This document shows, piece by piece, positions 34,458-43,816 of a DNA stretch of 64,000 nt. Under the pieces are notes generated by a model. It made no database searches. It saw only the letters and a list, made by a program, of their open reading frames with translations, and had not been told where the DNA came from. Position numbers and translations under genes: made by a program. Source of the DNA: JANQPX01 sp039197065. Lineage in GTDB: Bacteria; Pseudomonadota; Alphaproteobacteria; Geminicoccales; Geminicoccaceae. Location: assembly GCA_039197065.1 (NCBI GenBank), contig JBCCUL010000039.1, positions 1 through 64,000 of the forward strand. The letters run 5' to 3'. Each line of letters opens with the position of its first letter. Within the stretch, counting starts at the first letter, position 1.

Positions 34458-35504
34458 ATGGCGGAACCGATCCGATCCCGCGATCTTCAGGCCTTCGTCA
34501 TGGGAGTTCTGACCTCACTCGATGTCCCCGAAGAGGACGCCCGCATCGTCGCTGCCAAGATGGTCGAGGCCGACATGCTCGGCTATGGCACCCACGGCGT
34601 CTTTCGGCTTCGTCAGTATGTCAATCGCCTCCGCCATGGCGGCTGCAACTCGATGGCTGATGTTCGGGTCGTGACCGAATCCATGGCGACGGCGCTGATC
34701 GACGGCGACAATGGGCTCGGTCATCTGGCACTCACGGCCGCGACCGACCTCGCCATCTCGAAGGCTCGGCAGGCGGGGATCGGTTGGGTCGGCGTGCGCG
34801 GCGGCAACCATGCGGGACCGGCCGCCCTCTATGTGCGCCCGCAGACTGAAGCCGGCATGGCCGGGCTTTGCGCTGCAGTCGGCAGCGCCAACCATGTCGC
34901 GCCCTTCGGCGGCACGGATCTGCTGCTCGGCACCAACCCGATCGCCATCGCATTCCCGAGTGCCGACACCGATCCGTTCGTGCTTGATATGGCGACGACG
35001 GTGGCCGCGGTCGGCAAGATCAAGGTGCTGGCCCAACAGGGCGAACCGATGCCCGAGGGCTGGATGGTCGGCCGGGATGGGCGTCCACTCACCGATCCCA
35101 ACAAGCGAGGTGATGGCTTTCTGCTGCCGATCGGCGGGCCAAAGGGCTATGGCCTGAGCCTCGCGATCGGTTTGCTCGCGGGCGTCATGAATGGGGCTGC
35201 TCTTGGAAGCGACGTGATCGATTTCACCAAGGATACGACGAGCAAGACCAACACCGGCCAGTTCGTCGCCGCGATCGACCTTTCCGCCTTTGGCGACCCT
35301 GATGTCATCGCCAGAAGCGCCGCGCAGGTCTTTTCGGAGCTTAGAGCCTCGGAACCACTGCCTGAACATGACCCCGTGCGCATTCCAGGCGAAGGCCGTG
35401 CCGCCGCCCACGCCAAGCGTCAAGCGGAAGGCCTGGACCTGCACGCCAACCTTCGCCGCGAACTCGATGCGATCGCTTCAGAGCTTGGCGTCGACCAACT
35501 CTGA
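34458..35504 (+). CDS. Ldh2/MdhII-family NAD(P)-dependent 2-hydroxyacid dehydrogenase
   Basis: A 348-residue oxidoreductase of the malate/L-lactate/ureidoglycolate dehydrogenase family, which has its own non-Rossmann fold. Hallmarks are MVEADMLGYGTHGVFRLRQY, GGNHAGPAALYVRPQTEAGM and GTNPIAIAFPS. Members convert 2-hydroxyacids (malate, lactate, sulfolactate, ureidoglycolate) to 2-oxoacids. It starts 3 bp after the permease stop. The two FAH-family enzymes of the operon act on 2-oxo compounds, so it may supply or consume such an intermediate (inference). Confidence 0.92.
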   Translation: MAEPIRSRDLQAFVMGVLTSLDVPEEDARIVAAKMVEADMLGYGTHGVFRLRQYVNRLRHGGCNSMADVRVVTESMATALIDGDNGLGHLALTAATDLAISKARQAGIGWVGVRGGNHAGPAALYVRPQTEAGMAGLCAAVGSANHVAPFGGTDLLLGTNPIAIAFPSADTDPFVLDMATTVAAVGKIKVLAQQGEPMPEGWMVGRDGRPLTDPNKRGDGFLLPIGGPKGYGLSLAIGLLAGVMNGAALGSDVIDFTKDTTSKTNTGQFVAAIDLSAFGDPDVIARSAAQVFSELRASEPLPEHDPVRIPGEGRAAAHAKRQAEGLDLHANLRRELDAIASELGVDQL

Positions 35505-35550
35505 TGGCACCTTCTCGTTCAATCAACCTTCCGACATGCTGGGAATCTTC

Positions 35551-36234
35551 ATGGACTATGTGATCGCCCCCCCTCCCATCGTCACCCTTCCAGTCAACGG
35601 TGAAGGCCGGGCCTTCCCGGTGAGGAGGGTTTATTGTGTGGGGCGGAACTATGCGGCGCATGCGATCGAAATGGGGCATGATCCGGACAAGGAGCCGCCG
35701 TTTTTCTTCCAGAAGAACCCGGACAATCTGGTGCTGGACGGCCGCTTTCCCTATCCGGTCAAGAGCTCGGATGTGCATCACGAAATCGAGGTGGTGGTGG
35801 CGCTTGGCAAGGGTGGCGTGAACATCCCGGTCGAGACGGCGCTCGATCACGTCTACGGCTACGGCCTTGCGCTCGATATGACCCGGCGGGATCTCCAAGG
35901 CGAGATGAAGAAGCTCGGCCGTCCCTGGGAGATCGGCAAGGCGTTCGAGCAGTCTTGCCCCTGCACGCCGCTGGTCAAGGCCGAGGAGATCGGACATCCG
36001 GACAGCGGCGCCATCTGGCTGGAGGTCAATGGCGAGCGCCGCCAGGAAGGCGATCTGAACCAGATGATCTGGAAGGTCCCGGAGATGATCGCCTATCTCT
36101 CTGACCTCTTCGCCCTGGCGCCCGGTGATCTGATCCTCTCCGGCACGCCGTCAGGAGTCGCCGCCGTGCAGCGGGGCGATAAGCTCGTCGGCCATGCCGA
36201 TGGCATCGGCGATCTCGAGGTCACCGTGACCTAA
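35551..36234 (+). CDS. FAH-family hydrolase, fumarylpyruvate-hydrolase-like
   Basis: A compact 227-residue FAH-fold enzyme lacking the N-terminal extension of the family member at 30639. It contains RVYCVGRNYAAHAIEMG, PFFFQKNPDNLVLDG and HHEIEVVVALGKGG (metal ligands), then SGTPSGVAAVQRGD. Length and motifs resemble NagK/fumarylpyruvate hydrolases and acylpyruvases. Start at 35551 follows GGGAA; the frame is open far upstream but overlaps the dehydrogenase gene. It is the last gene of the operon. The 254 bp after it show nothing recognisable. Confidence 0.9.
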   Translation: MDYVIAPPPIVTLPVNGEGRAFPVRRVYCVGRNYAAHAIEMGHDPDKEPPFFFQKNPDNLVLDGRFPYPVKSSDVHHEIEVVVALGKGGVNIPVETALDHVYGYGLALDMTRRDLQGEMKKLGRPWEIGKAFEQSCPCTPLVKAEEIGHPDSGAIWLEVNGERRQEGDLNQMIWKVPEMIAYLSDLFALAPGDLILSGTPSGVAAVQRGDKLVGHADGIGDLEVTVT

Positions 36235-36488
36235 GACGCTCTCGACTTGTCTCTAGATTGAGGCAGGCCACCTCATAAGGCTGGCTTATCGACACCTAAG
36301 CTACTGAATCGCAGAGCGGTAGATATGATACCGACCTGGAGGGACGACGTGAGCAATGGACCACGGCGTCGCAGTTGAAGACGCGGCGGCTTGAGTTCGA
36401 GTTCCTTCAGGCTTCGGGGCGGTTCGGGGCCGTGGCCTAGCTAATATTGTTCAACTGGCATAGGCGCTCATCAAAACCCCATCCAGCC

Positions 36489-37250
36489 TTACGACCTGCC
36501 GGTCGTGGTCGGCTCCTTAAAGAAAGACGCCAGATCGTCTCCGAGGCCCCTGGTCTCTTTTGGCGATGGCGGGCTGCTGGACCCTTTGGTCGGCTTTCGC
36601 CATCCCGTCTTCACGGCGACTTCGGCCAGCGCGATCGCGTTCGGCACGGGCGAGATGGCGGGCACCGAAAGGCGATCGGCGATCTGATCGGCGATGCCGG
36701 CGAAGGCGGCGCCGCCGAAAACCAGGACATCGGCGTGGTCCTCCTCGACCGCCCTTTCCACCTGCTCGATCACCATCGCTTCGGCGTCGGCCTGACCTTC
36801 GGCGAGGTCCGTGCCGGAAAGGGGCAGACGCCTGATCGAAGCGATGTGCTGGCCCATGCCGAGTTCGGCGATGATCGCCTCGTTCGCGCCCCGATCCGGC
36901 GTGCCGATGCCGATGATGGCGATCCGTTGCCCGAAGATCTGCGCCGCGCGCAGGCCGGCCTCGGCGATCCCGACAACCGGCAAAGGCATCAGCTCCTTGG
37001 CCGGCGGTACGAGCGCATGGCAAAAGGCCCCGACGACGACCGCATCATAGCCTTGATGATGACGCGCCAGATTATCGAGAAGCGCGTAGCTGGCGATCGC
37101 CATCTCGCTACGCGTGGCGATATAGGGCACGCCGAAATCTGCGGTCAGACCATCGATCTCGGTATCGGGCCTGCAGTGCCGTCTCGCCTCATCGACCATC
37201 AGAGAGGTCATGGTGTCGCTGGTGTTGGGATTGGCGAGCAGGATCTTCAT
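36489..37250 (-). CDS. Asp/Glu/hydantoin racemase-family protein lacking the second catalytic Cys
   Basis: A 253-residue protein starting MKILLANPNTSDTMTSLM, the N-terminus of hydantoin/allantoin racemases (HyuE, HpxA). These use two cysteines. Here one is present as Cys77 (VVGAFCHAL, one place later than the usual ACFGDPG), but the second motif, normally LGCAGMAG, reads FGGAAFAG with Gly180. The protein may therefore be a one-cysteine isomerase or decarboxylase, or inactive. It is the last gene of the long minus-strand cluster, 15 bp after a TRAP large-subunit gene. Confidence 0.88.
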   Translation of the reverse strand: MKILLANPNTSDTMTSLMVDEARRHCRPDTEIDGLTADFGVPYIATRSEMAIASYALLDNLARHHQGYDAVVVGAFCHALVPPAKELMPLPVVGIAEAGLRAAQIFGQRIAIIGIGTPDRGANEAIIAELGMGQHIASIRRLPLSGTDLAEGQADAEAMVIEQVERAVEEDHADVLVFGGAAFAGIADQIADRLSVPAISPVPNAIALAEVAVKTGWRKPTKGSSSPPSPKETRGLGDDLASFFKEPTTTGRS

Positions 37251-37265
37251 GGCCGTCGTCCCCTC

Positions 37266-38573
37266 TCAACGCGCGAGCATGAGCTGGACGGGTGCGTGCA
37301 CCAGCCAGGGGGCCGCCGTGATGATCACGAGGCCGAGCAGCATCAGGAAGAAGAACGGCATGGCGGCGCGGGTGACCTGCAGGATGTCGCGACCGCTCAT
37401 GCTCTGGAGCACGAAAAGATTGAAGCCGACCGGCGGCGTGATCTGGGCCATTTCGACCACGATGACGGTGAAGATGCCGAACCAGAGAAGGTCGATCCCG
37501 GCCTTGTCGACCATCGGCAGAACCACGCTCGCGGTCAGCACCATCATCGAAACACCGTCGAGAAAGCAGCCGAGGATGATGTAGACGACGGTGAGCACGG
37601 CGAGGAGTTCGTAGGGGCTGAGATTCCAGGCCTCGACATAGCCCGCGATGACGCGCGGCACGCCCGTGAAGCCCATGGCGATCGAGAGAAAGGCGGCGCC
37701 CGCCAGGATGAAGGTGATCATGCAGGAAGTCTTGAGCGCCGCCATCAGGCTCTCCTGAAAACTCGCAAAGGTGAGAGAGCCGCCGACCGCGGCCAGGATC
37801 AGCGCGCCGATCACCCCCATGGTCGCGGCCTCGGTCGGCGTCGCATAGCCGCCGTAGATCGAGCCGATGACGAAGGCGATCAGCAACAGGACTGGAATGA
37901 GGAGCCGCGCCCGGTCGAGCTTTTCCGATAGCGTGAAGCGGACGGTTTCGACAGGCGCGAGCGCCGGATTGAGCTTGGTACGGATGGCGACATAGGCCAT
38001 GAACAGGCCGATCAGCATGAGGCCTGGAAGGAGACCCGCGATGAAGAGGCGGCTGATCGACTGCTGCGCGATCACGCCGTAGACGATCAGCATGATCGAC
38101 GGTGGAATGAGGAGGCCGAGCGTGCCGGAACCGGCGAGCGTGCCGATGGAAAGCTGCTCGTTATAGCCGCGCTTTTGCAGCTCCGGGATGCTCATCCGGC
38201 CGACGGTCGCGCAGGTGACGGCGCTCGATCCCGCCACCGCGGCCATCACACCGCAGCCGACGATGTTGACATGGAACAGACCGCCCGGCAGGCGCTGCAG
38301 CCAGGGGACGAGGCCGTGGAACATGTCGGAGCTGAGCCGCGTGCGGAACAGGATCTCGCCCATCCAGATGAAGAGCGGCAAGGCGGTGAGCACCCAATTC
38401 CAGGACGCATCCCAGACTGTGCTGGCGAGCAGCGAGCCGGTCGGTGCCGCGGAGAAGAAGAAGAGCGCGATGAAGCCGACGGCCGTGAGGCTGACCGCAA
38501 CCCAGACGCCGAGCGCCAGGAGAAGGATCATCGCGCCGAAGACGACGAGGCTGACGAGCGCCGGATCGGTCAT
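37266..38573 (-). CDS. TRAP transporter large membrane subunit (DctM), system A
   Basis: A 435-residue membrane protein with about a dozen hydrophobic segments, the transport subunit of a Na+-driven TRAP importer. GSLLASTVWDASWN, AAVAGSSAVTCATVGRMSIP and GTLAGSGTLGLLIPPSIMLI are typical DctM segments. Its ATG overlaps the TGA of the small subunit gene (ATGA). Together with 38570-39103 and 39128-40102 it forms a complete TRAP system. Confidence 0.94.
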   Translation of the reverse strand: MTDPALVSLVVFGAMILLLALGVWVAVSLTAVGFIALFFFSAAPTGSLLASTVWDASWNWVLTALPLFIWMGEILFRTRLSSDMFHGLVPWLQRLPGGLFHVNIVGCGVMAAVAGSSAVTCATVGRMSIPELQKRGYNEQLSIGTLAGSGTLGLLIPPSIMLIVYGVIAQQSISRLFIAGLLPGLMLIGLFMAYVAIRTKLNPALAPVETVRFTLSEKLDRARLLIPVLLLIAFVIGSIYGGYATPTEAATMGVIGALILAAVGGSLTFASFQESLMAALKTSCMITFILAGAAFLSIAMGFTGVPRVIAGYVEAWNLSPYELLAVLTVVYIILGCFLDGVSMMVLTASVVLPMVDKAGIDLLWFGIFTVIVVEMAQITPPVGFNLFVLQSMSGRDILQVTRAAMPFFFLMLLGLVIITAAPWLVHAPVQLMLAR

Positions 38574-39103
38574 CGGCCGATCTCGTCGATCGGCTCGAAC
38601 ACGCTTTCCGCATTCGCCTCATAGTTCGGAAGCGCACCTCTCAGCACCGAGAAGAACTCGTCGACCACGGCTGTCGTCATGATCATCAGGCCCAGCAGCA
38701 TGCCGGAGCGCGGGATCCAGAAGGGTATGGCCATGAGACCCGGGCTGATCTCGTCAATGACGTAGGAGAAGTAGACGAGGTCAGCCGCCCAGTAGGTGAA
38801 GTAGGCGAGCCCTGCGGCGGTGAAGGCGAGGCAGAAGAGTTCGACGCTGCGCCGAAGGTTCGGCGGGAGATGGCGGATCATCAGGGTGACGCGGATATGC
38901 CCCCCCTGCTTGAAGGTATAGGCGAGGCCGAGGAAGGTGGAGGCCGCCATGCAGAAGCCGGCGGTCTCGGTGGAATCGATGGTGAAGCCGAGAAAGCGGC
39001 CGACCACCTGAGCGATGATCGCAAGCGCAATGCCGGCGAGAAAGGCGGCGCCCAGCCATCCCGAGAACAGATAGAGACCATCGAGCGTGCGTCGAAGCGT
39101 CAT
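38570..39103 (-). CDS. TRAP transporter small membrane subunit (DctQ), system A
   Basis: A 177-residue protein with four hydrophobic segments, beginning RTLDGLYLFSGWLGAAFLAG and containing TAGFCMAASTFLGLAYTFKQ and GGHIRVTLMIRHLP, all typical of DctQ subunits. It overlaps the large subunit gene by 4 nt and follows the binding-protein gene by 24 bp. Confidence 0.92.
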   Translation of the reverse strand: MTLRRTLDGLYLFSGWLGAAFLAGIALAIIAQVVGRFLGFTIDSTETAGFCMAASTFLGLAYTFKQGGHIRVTLMIRHLPPNLRRSVELFCLAFTAAGLAYFTYWAADLVYFSYVIDEISPGLMAIPFWIPRSGMLLGLMIMTTAVVDEFFSVLRGALPNYEANAESVFEPIDEIGR

Positions 39104-39127
39104 GGGAGCGGCTGGGCGGGTCTGCGA

Positions 39128-40102
39128 TTACTTCGAGGCTTCGAGGAATTCGTCGAGAACCGCGTTGGCCTCGGGACTCGCCTCCTCGCGCCAGGTCTTC
39201 ATCATCTCAAGCCCGATCTCGTTCATCTTCCCGATCACGGCGTCAGGCGCTTCGGCGACGGTCATGCCGTTCTCCTCGAGGGTCTTCATCTGGGCTTCCG
39301 TGGTCTCCGCACTCATCTTCCAGGCGCGCGCTTCGGCGGCTTCTGCGGCCGCCAAGATGGCCTCTTGGGTTTCAGGCGGCAGCCCGTCGAACATCGCCGC
39401 ATTCACCACCACAGCGTTCTTCGAGAAGATCGCGCCCGCATAGGTGAAGTGGCTGGTATTGTCCCAGGCCTGGATGTCGATGCCGGTTTGCGGGCTGGTG
39501 AACAGCGCTTCGATCAGGCCGGTTGAGAAGGCCTGCGGGATTTCGGCAAAGGGCAGGATGGTCGCCTGAAAGCCAAGCATTTCGCCCATCTGCTGGGTGG
39601 CGGTCGAATAGATCCGAAGCTTCTTGCCGCTGAAGTCGTCGACCGCCGTGACCGGAAACTGCGTATAGAACCCCTGACCCGGCCAGGGCGAATAGAACAG
39701 GATCTTGATGCCGTCCTCGCCGAAGGTGTTGTCGAAATAGGGCTTCTGCAGGTCCTTCAGCAGCCAGGCGCTCTCATAGTCGGGGGCGATGAAGGGGAGG
39801 CCCGCCAGGATGTTCATCGGGTCTTCATTGCCGTAGACGCCAAGGCGGATTTCGCCGATCGGCACCTGGCCGCGCTGCACCGCCGTCTTGATCGCGTCCA
39901 GCTTGATCAGCGTGTCGTTGGACTGCAGATCGATGGTGAGATCGGTCTTGGCCTCGACCTCCTCGATGAACAGCCGGATGTTCTGGGTATGGAAATTGTC
40001 CTCGGGATAGCCTGACGCCATGATCCAGGTCTGCGCGAGCGCAGCGCCGCCGGTCATGAACGTGAAGGCCGCGCCCGCGGCCAGGGCGAACAGAGGTTTC
40101 AT
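39128..40102 (-). CDS. TRAP transporter solute-binding protein (DctP), system A
   Basis: A 324-residue periplasmic protein with a signal peptide (MKPLFALAAGAAFTFM, cleavage near AALAQ). SD sequence AAGGAGAG is 6 nt before the ATG. PVTAVDDFSGKKLRIYSTAT holds the conserved Arg of DctP proteins that binds the ligand carboxylate. The substrate is therefore probably a carboxylic acid. It is separated by 221 bp from the upstream PuuE-like gene; that gap has no visible gene and probably holds a promoter for the TRAP-racemase subset. Confidence 0.92.
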   Translation of the reverse strand: MKPLFALAAGAAFTFMTGGAALAQTWIMASGYPEDNFHTQNIRLFIEEVEAKTDLTIDLQSNDTLIKLDAIKTAVQRGQVPIGEIRLGVYGNEDPMNILAGLPFIAPDYESAWLLKDLQKPYFDNTFGEDGIKILFYSPWPGQGFYTQFPVTAVDDFSGKKLRIYSTATQQMGEMLGFQATILPFAEIPQAFSTGLIEALFTSPQTGIDIQAWDNTSHFTYAGAIFSKNAVVVNAAMFDGLPPETQEAILAAAEAAEARAWKMSAETTEAQMKTLEENGMTVAEAPDAVIGKMNEIGLEMMKTWREEASPEANAVLDEFLEASK

Positions 40103-40323
40103 CGGCGTCTCTCCTTCTTGGTTGTTCTTGTCGGACGGCTTCGCCCGAACCTGCTTCTGCTTTTGTTCGAAGCAAGATCAGGGCCAAAAGGCCAACGCGT
40201 GGGCAAAGCGCCCCGCATGGACGCCGAAACGGTGCCGGCAGATCAGAGCTTGCCTAGAATTTCGCCAGAACCTGCTTCGAAGATGGATCGTTGATCGATA
40301 GCTGGCCGTTCCTGGATCCGGGC

Positions 40324-41214
40324 TCACCCTTGCTGATCGAGCCAGTGCCGGGCGATAGCGGCGCGCGTCGCAAACCAGACGCCGCCCTTTCGGTTCATCG
40401 CCTGGAGCACCTGGTCCAGCGCACCGATGCGCGCCGGGCGGCCGATGGTGCGGAGATGAAGGCCGATGCTCATCATTTTTGGGACGTTCGCCCCTTCGCG
40501 CCAAAGCCAGTCGAACGCATCCAGCACATAGCCAGAAAATTCCTCGGCGCGGCGAAAGCCGTTCGGGAGCTGGAAGCGCATGTCGTTGGTGTCGAGCGCA
40601 TAGGGGACGACCACATGCGGCTCGCCGTCCGGCCGCCGGAGGATTCGCGGCAGGTCGTCGTCATAGGCATCGCTGTCATAGAGAAAGCCGCTATGCTCGA
40701 TCAGAAGACGCCTGGTGTTCAGGCTGGCGGGCGTCTTGGTGTGCCAGCCGAGCGGCGCGTCGCCGGTGACGCCTTCGAGCGCTTTGACCGTCTCAGTGAT
40801 GACACGACGTTCCTCATCCTCGTCCATGAAGGCGTGGTTTTGCCAGCGATAGCCGTGGGCGGCGATCTCGTGGCCCCGCGCCTTGGCGTCCTTGAGGAGC
40901 CAGGGCGCCAGCTCCGCCATCTCGCCGCAGGTGCTCATGGTGGCGCTGACGTCGTGCGCCGCCAGCACATCCATAATCCGCCAATAGCCGGCGCGCGCGC
41001 CGTAGTCGAAATGACTCTCGGCGGCGACGTTCGGAACGCCGTCGATCTGTGCGATCATGTCGTAGACGGGCTCATTGCGCGCATCGCCGCGTGAGACCGC
41101 CATCTCCGCGCCCTCCTCGACATTCACGACGACGGAAACGGCGACGCGCGCGCCATTCGGCCAGTTCGCAGCGGGCGGCTTTCCGCCATATCCCCAAAGG
41201 TCACGCTCATACAT
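40324..41214 (-). CDS. Polysaccharide-deacetylase-fold cyclic amidohydrolase (PuuE allantoinase-like), copy 1
   Basis: A 296-residue NodB-fold protein starting MYERDLWGYGGKPPAANWPN, then GARVAVSVVVNVEEGAE, the N-terminal pattern of PuuE-type cofactor-independent allantoinases rather than of true sugar deacetylases. HFDYGARAGYWRIMDVL, HEIAAHGYRWQNH and SIGLHLRTIGRPAR are also conserved in that group. It probably hydrolyses a cyclic amide or ureide ring in the cytoplasm; allantoin itself is unproven. It overlaps the M20 hydrolase gene upstream by 8 nt. Confidence 0.88.
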   Translation of the reverse strand: MYERDLWGYGGKPPAANWPNGARVAVSVVVNVEEGAEMAVSRGDARNEPVYDMIAQIDGVPNVAAESHFDYGARAGYWRIMDVLAAHDVSATMSTCGEMAELAPWLLKDAKARGHEIAAHGYRWQNHAFMDEDEERRVITETVKALEGVTGDAPLGWHTKTPASLNTRRLLIEHSGFLYDSDAYDDDLPRILRRPDGEPHVVVPYALDTNDMRFQLPNGFRRAEEFSGYVLDAFDWLWREGANVPKMMSIGLHLRTIGRPARIGALDQVLQAMNRKGGVWFATRAAIARHWLDQQG

Positions 41215-42484
41215 CTTGGATCACGCCCTCGACATAAGCGGCGAGCACGCGCCAGGCGGCGTCGAAATCGACCATCTCCATATTCTCGTCGGGGTTATGG
41301 CTGCCATGGTCGTTGGCGATGAAGATCATCGCGGACGGTACGCCCTGCCAGCAGAAGACGGCACAGTCATGGCCGCCACCGGACGCGATGTCCACAACCT
41401 CGACGCCGGCCCGTTCCGCGGCGAGGTGGAGGCCCTGGCGAAGGTGCTCGTCCATCAACGCCGCATCGGCGCGCGTCGCCTCGCCGAGATCGATCGTAAC
41501 CCCTCTTCGCGTTTCGATCTCCCTGACCTTGGCGTGCAGACGCTCGTTAAAATCCGCCAGCACGTCCGGATCGACCGATCGGGCGTCGATAGTGAAGGCG
41601 AGTTCGCCCGGCACCTTGGTGATGGCGTGGCGATCGGGGTTGGTGGCAAACTCGCCGATCGTCAAAACGAAGTCCCTGCCCGCTTCCTCGAACGCGAGCC
41701 ACCAGCCCTCCATCGCCGCGACCAGCTCGGCGCCAGCCAGCACCGCGTCCTTCCGATCGGCGCGCGGCACACCGCCGGCATGGGTGGTCTCGCCGATGAT
41801 CCTGGGAAAGCGATAGCGGATATTGCCGCGGATCGCCGTGACGATGCCAACGGCCTTTCCCCGTCGGCGAAGGACCGGCCCCTGCTCGATATGCGGTTCG
41901 ATGAAGGCTCGGATCTTTTTCGGATCGAGCTGCGGACGGGCTTCGCGGATCGCAGATGGATCGAAACCCTGATCGGCCATGTGCTCTCCGAGCGTTCGCC
42001 CGCTATCGCTGCGTCGGACGCTATCCGTCATGCCCCTGGGCAACAGTCCGAAGGCGGCGCGCGAGCCCAGATAGTGGGCCGGGAACCAGACCATCTCCTC
42101 GGCTCTGAGCACCATCAAGGTGACGTCGAAAGCGGGCGTGATGTTTCGAAGCGTGAGCCATTCCAACAACGCGAGGCCAGCGAGCACACCGGCAGCGCCA
42201 TCGTAATTGCCGCCGTGGCGCACGCTGTCGATGTGCGAGCCGATCATCAAGACCGGCGCGTTTCGGTCCCGACCGGGCAGCGAGACGTAGAAATGGCCGA
42301 TGTCGTCGATTCTGATCTCCAGACCGAGACGTTCGGCCTCGCGCCTGATCATCGCATGGGCGACAGCTTCGCCCTTGCCGAAGCTGTCGCGGGTGATGCC
42401 CGGCGGATCGGCGGTGGCCTCGGCAAGCTCGGCGAACAGCCGATGGGCGGTGGCGAGCGGCTGATCCTCCTGATCGATCGTCAA
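41207..42484 (-). CDS. M20-family amidohydrolase (N-carbamoyl-L-amino acid hydrolase / allantoate amidohydrolase type)
   Basis: About 425 residues of the HyuC/AllC group of M20 metalloenzymes. Probable metal ligands lie in GSHIDSVRHGG (His), NYDGAAGVLAG (Asp), LRAEEMVWF (Glu), EPHIEQGPVL (His) and GGGHDCAVF (His). The dimerisation-domain segment TTHAGGVPRADRKDA is present. Members remove the carbamoyl group from N-carbamoyl amino acids or ureidoglycine-like compounds, giving ammonia and CO2. I place the start at a TTG (42484) whose last bases overlap the TRAP DctM stop; the open frame runs 172 codons further, but that part is an out-of-frame reading of dctM. Confidence 0.88.
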   Translation of the reverse strand: MTIDQEDQPLATAHRLFAELAEATADPPGITRDSFGKGEAVAHAMIRREAERLGLEIRIDDIGHFYVSLPGRDRNAPVLMIGSHIDSVRHGGNYDGAAGVLAGLALLEWLTLRNITPAFDVTLMVLRAEEMVWFPAHYLGSRAAFGLLPRGMTDSVRRSDSGRTLGEHMADQGFDPSAIREARPQLDPKKIRAFIEPHIEQGPVLRRRGKAVGIVTAIRGNIRYRFPRIIGETTHAGGVPRADRKDAVLAGAELVAAMEGWWLAFEEAGRDFVLTIGEFATNPDRHAITKVPGELAFTIDARSVDPDVLADFNERLHAKVREIETRRGVTIDLGEATRADAALMDEHLRQGLHLAAERAGVEVVDIASGGGHDCAVFCWQGVPSAMIFIANDHGSHNPDENMEMVDFDAAWRVLAAYVEGVIQDV

Positions 42485-43788
42485 TAAAGCGCCTCTGGCA
42501 AGACCATGACGATCCAAGGCTGCCAGATGATCGCCAGAACCATCAACAGCATGGCGATCACAAAAGGCGCGATGCCGGCATAGACGTCCCTGAGCTCGCC
42601 CCGCCCGCGCACGCCTTGGACGACGTAGAGGTTCATGCCGACCGGGGGCGTGATCAGGGCAAGCTCCATCATGATCACCAGGAAAATGCCAAACCAGACC
42701 GGATCGATGCCGAGATGGAGGATGATCGGCATGACCACGGGAATGGTACCGACCATCATCGAGAGCGTCTCGAGAAAGCAGCCCATAATCAGATAGAAGA
42801 GCACCAGGAGAAGGATCGTCTCGGTCGCGGACAGACCGAGATCGGTGACGAAGCGGGTCATGGCCTGGGGCACGCCGAGAATGCCGACGATGAAGTTCAG
42901 GAAAAACGCCGCCGAGATGATGAAGATCAGAAGGGCACTGGTTCGCGTGGTCGCGATGAACGCCTGATGCAGCATCGCGAAGCTGAGCGCGCCATTCCAC
43001 CAGGCAAGCAGAAAGGCGAGCACCACGCCGAGCGCGGCGGCCTCGGTCGGCGTCGCCCAGCCGCCATAGATGGCGCCCATGACGACGACGAAAATGCCGA
43101 GCGGCGGCAGAAGATATTGAAGGCGCCGGATGCGCTCGCGCCTGGGCGCCAGGTCTTCGTCCCGGACCTGCTCGGCGATCGCTGGCTTGATAAGAGCGGC
43201 TGTTGCGATCATCGCCATGAACAGGAGCGTCAGAAGCACGCCCGGTAGGATGCCCGCTGCAAACAGCTGGCCGATCGAGGTGTTGGTCAGCGCCCCGTAG
43301 ATGATGAGATTGACCGAAGGCGGAATGAGGATGCCCAAGGTCGCACCGGCGGCGATCGTGCCCAGCACCAGGGGTTCGCTGTAGGTCCGCCGCTTGAACT
43401 CGTCGAGGGCGACGGTGCCGATGGTGGCGGCGGTCGCCACCGACGAGCCGGAGACCGCGGCGAACAGGGAGCAGGCGCCGATATTGGTGTGCAAGAGACC
43501 TCCCGGCAGGCGGCTCAGCCAGTCGGCCAGGCTGTCATACATGTTCTTGGTGATGCCGGAGCGCAAAAGCAGCTCGCCCAACAGCACGAAGAGCGGGATG
43601 GTGGTCAAAAGAAAGTCGTTCATCACGGACCAGAGATTGGTCCCGAACGAAAACAAGACCGGTGGCCCGAAATAGACAAGCGCACCGAGCACGCCGATCG
43701 CCAGCATGGCGACGCCGACATGCAGGCCGATGAACATCAGCCCGAGCATGATCACGAAACCGATGACGGCGCCGGCGAGGTCAATCAT
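42481..43788 (-). CDS. TRAP transporter large membrane subunit (DctM), system B
   Basis: A 435-residue membrane protein starting MIDLAGAVIGFVIMLGLMF, the same length as the DctM of system A but clearly divergent. AAVSGSSVATAATIGTVALD, GTIAAGATLGILIPPSVNLI and YGGWATPTEAAALGV are typical. The frame is open to 43881, but the extra 31 codons overlap the small subunit gene and do not resemble the family. It joins 43817-44341 and 44341-45378 as a complete TRAP system. Confidence 0.93.
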   Translation of the reverse strand: MIDLAGAVIGFVIMLGLMFIGLHVGVAMLAIGVLGALVYFGPPVLFSFGTNLWSVMNDFLLTTIPLFVLLGELLLRSGITKNMYDSLADWLSRLPGGLLHTNIGACSLFAAVSGSSVATAATIGTVALDEFKRRTYSEPLVLGTIAAGATLGILIPPSVNLIIYGALTNTSIGQLFAAGILPGVLLTLLFMAMIATAALIKPAIAEQVRDEDLAPRRERIRRLQYLLPPLGIFVVVMGAIYGGWATPTEAAALGVVLAFLLAWWNGALSFAMLHQAFIATTRTSALLIFIISAAFFLNFIVGILGVPQAMTRFVTDLGLSATETILLLVLFYLIMGCFLETLSMMVGTIPVVMPIILHLGIDPVWFGIFLVIMMELALITPPVGMNLYVVQGVRGRGELRDVYAGIAPFVIAMLLMVLAIIWQPWIVMVLPEALY

Positions 43789-43816
43789 GGTTTTGCGAAA
43801 CCATCGGGTCGAGCCG

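Noticed and set aside
36447..37931. Plus-strand open frame of about 490 codons over the racemase and DctM genes
   Set aside because: Antisense to two clear genes; low-complexity H/D/E/R-rich peptide typical of shadows.
42485..43000. Upstream extension of the M20 hydrolase frame by 172 codons
   Set aside because: The extension is an out-of-frame reading of the DctM gene and resembles no protein; a TTG at 42484 overlapping the DctM stop is the likelier start.
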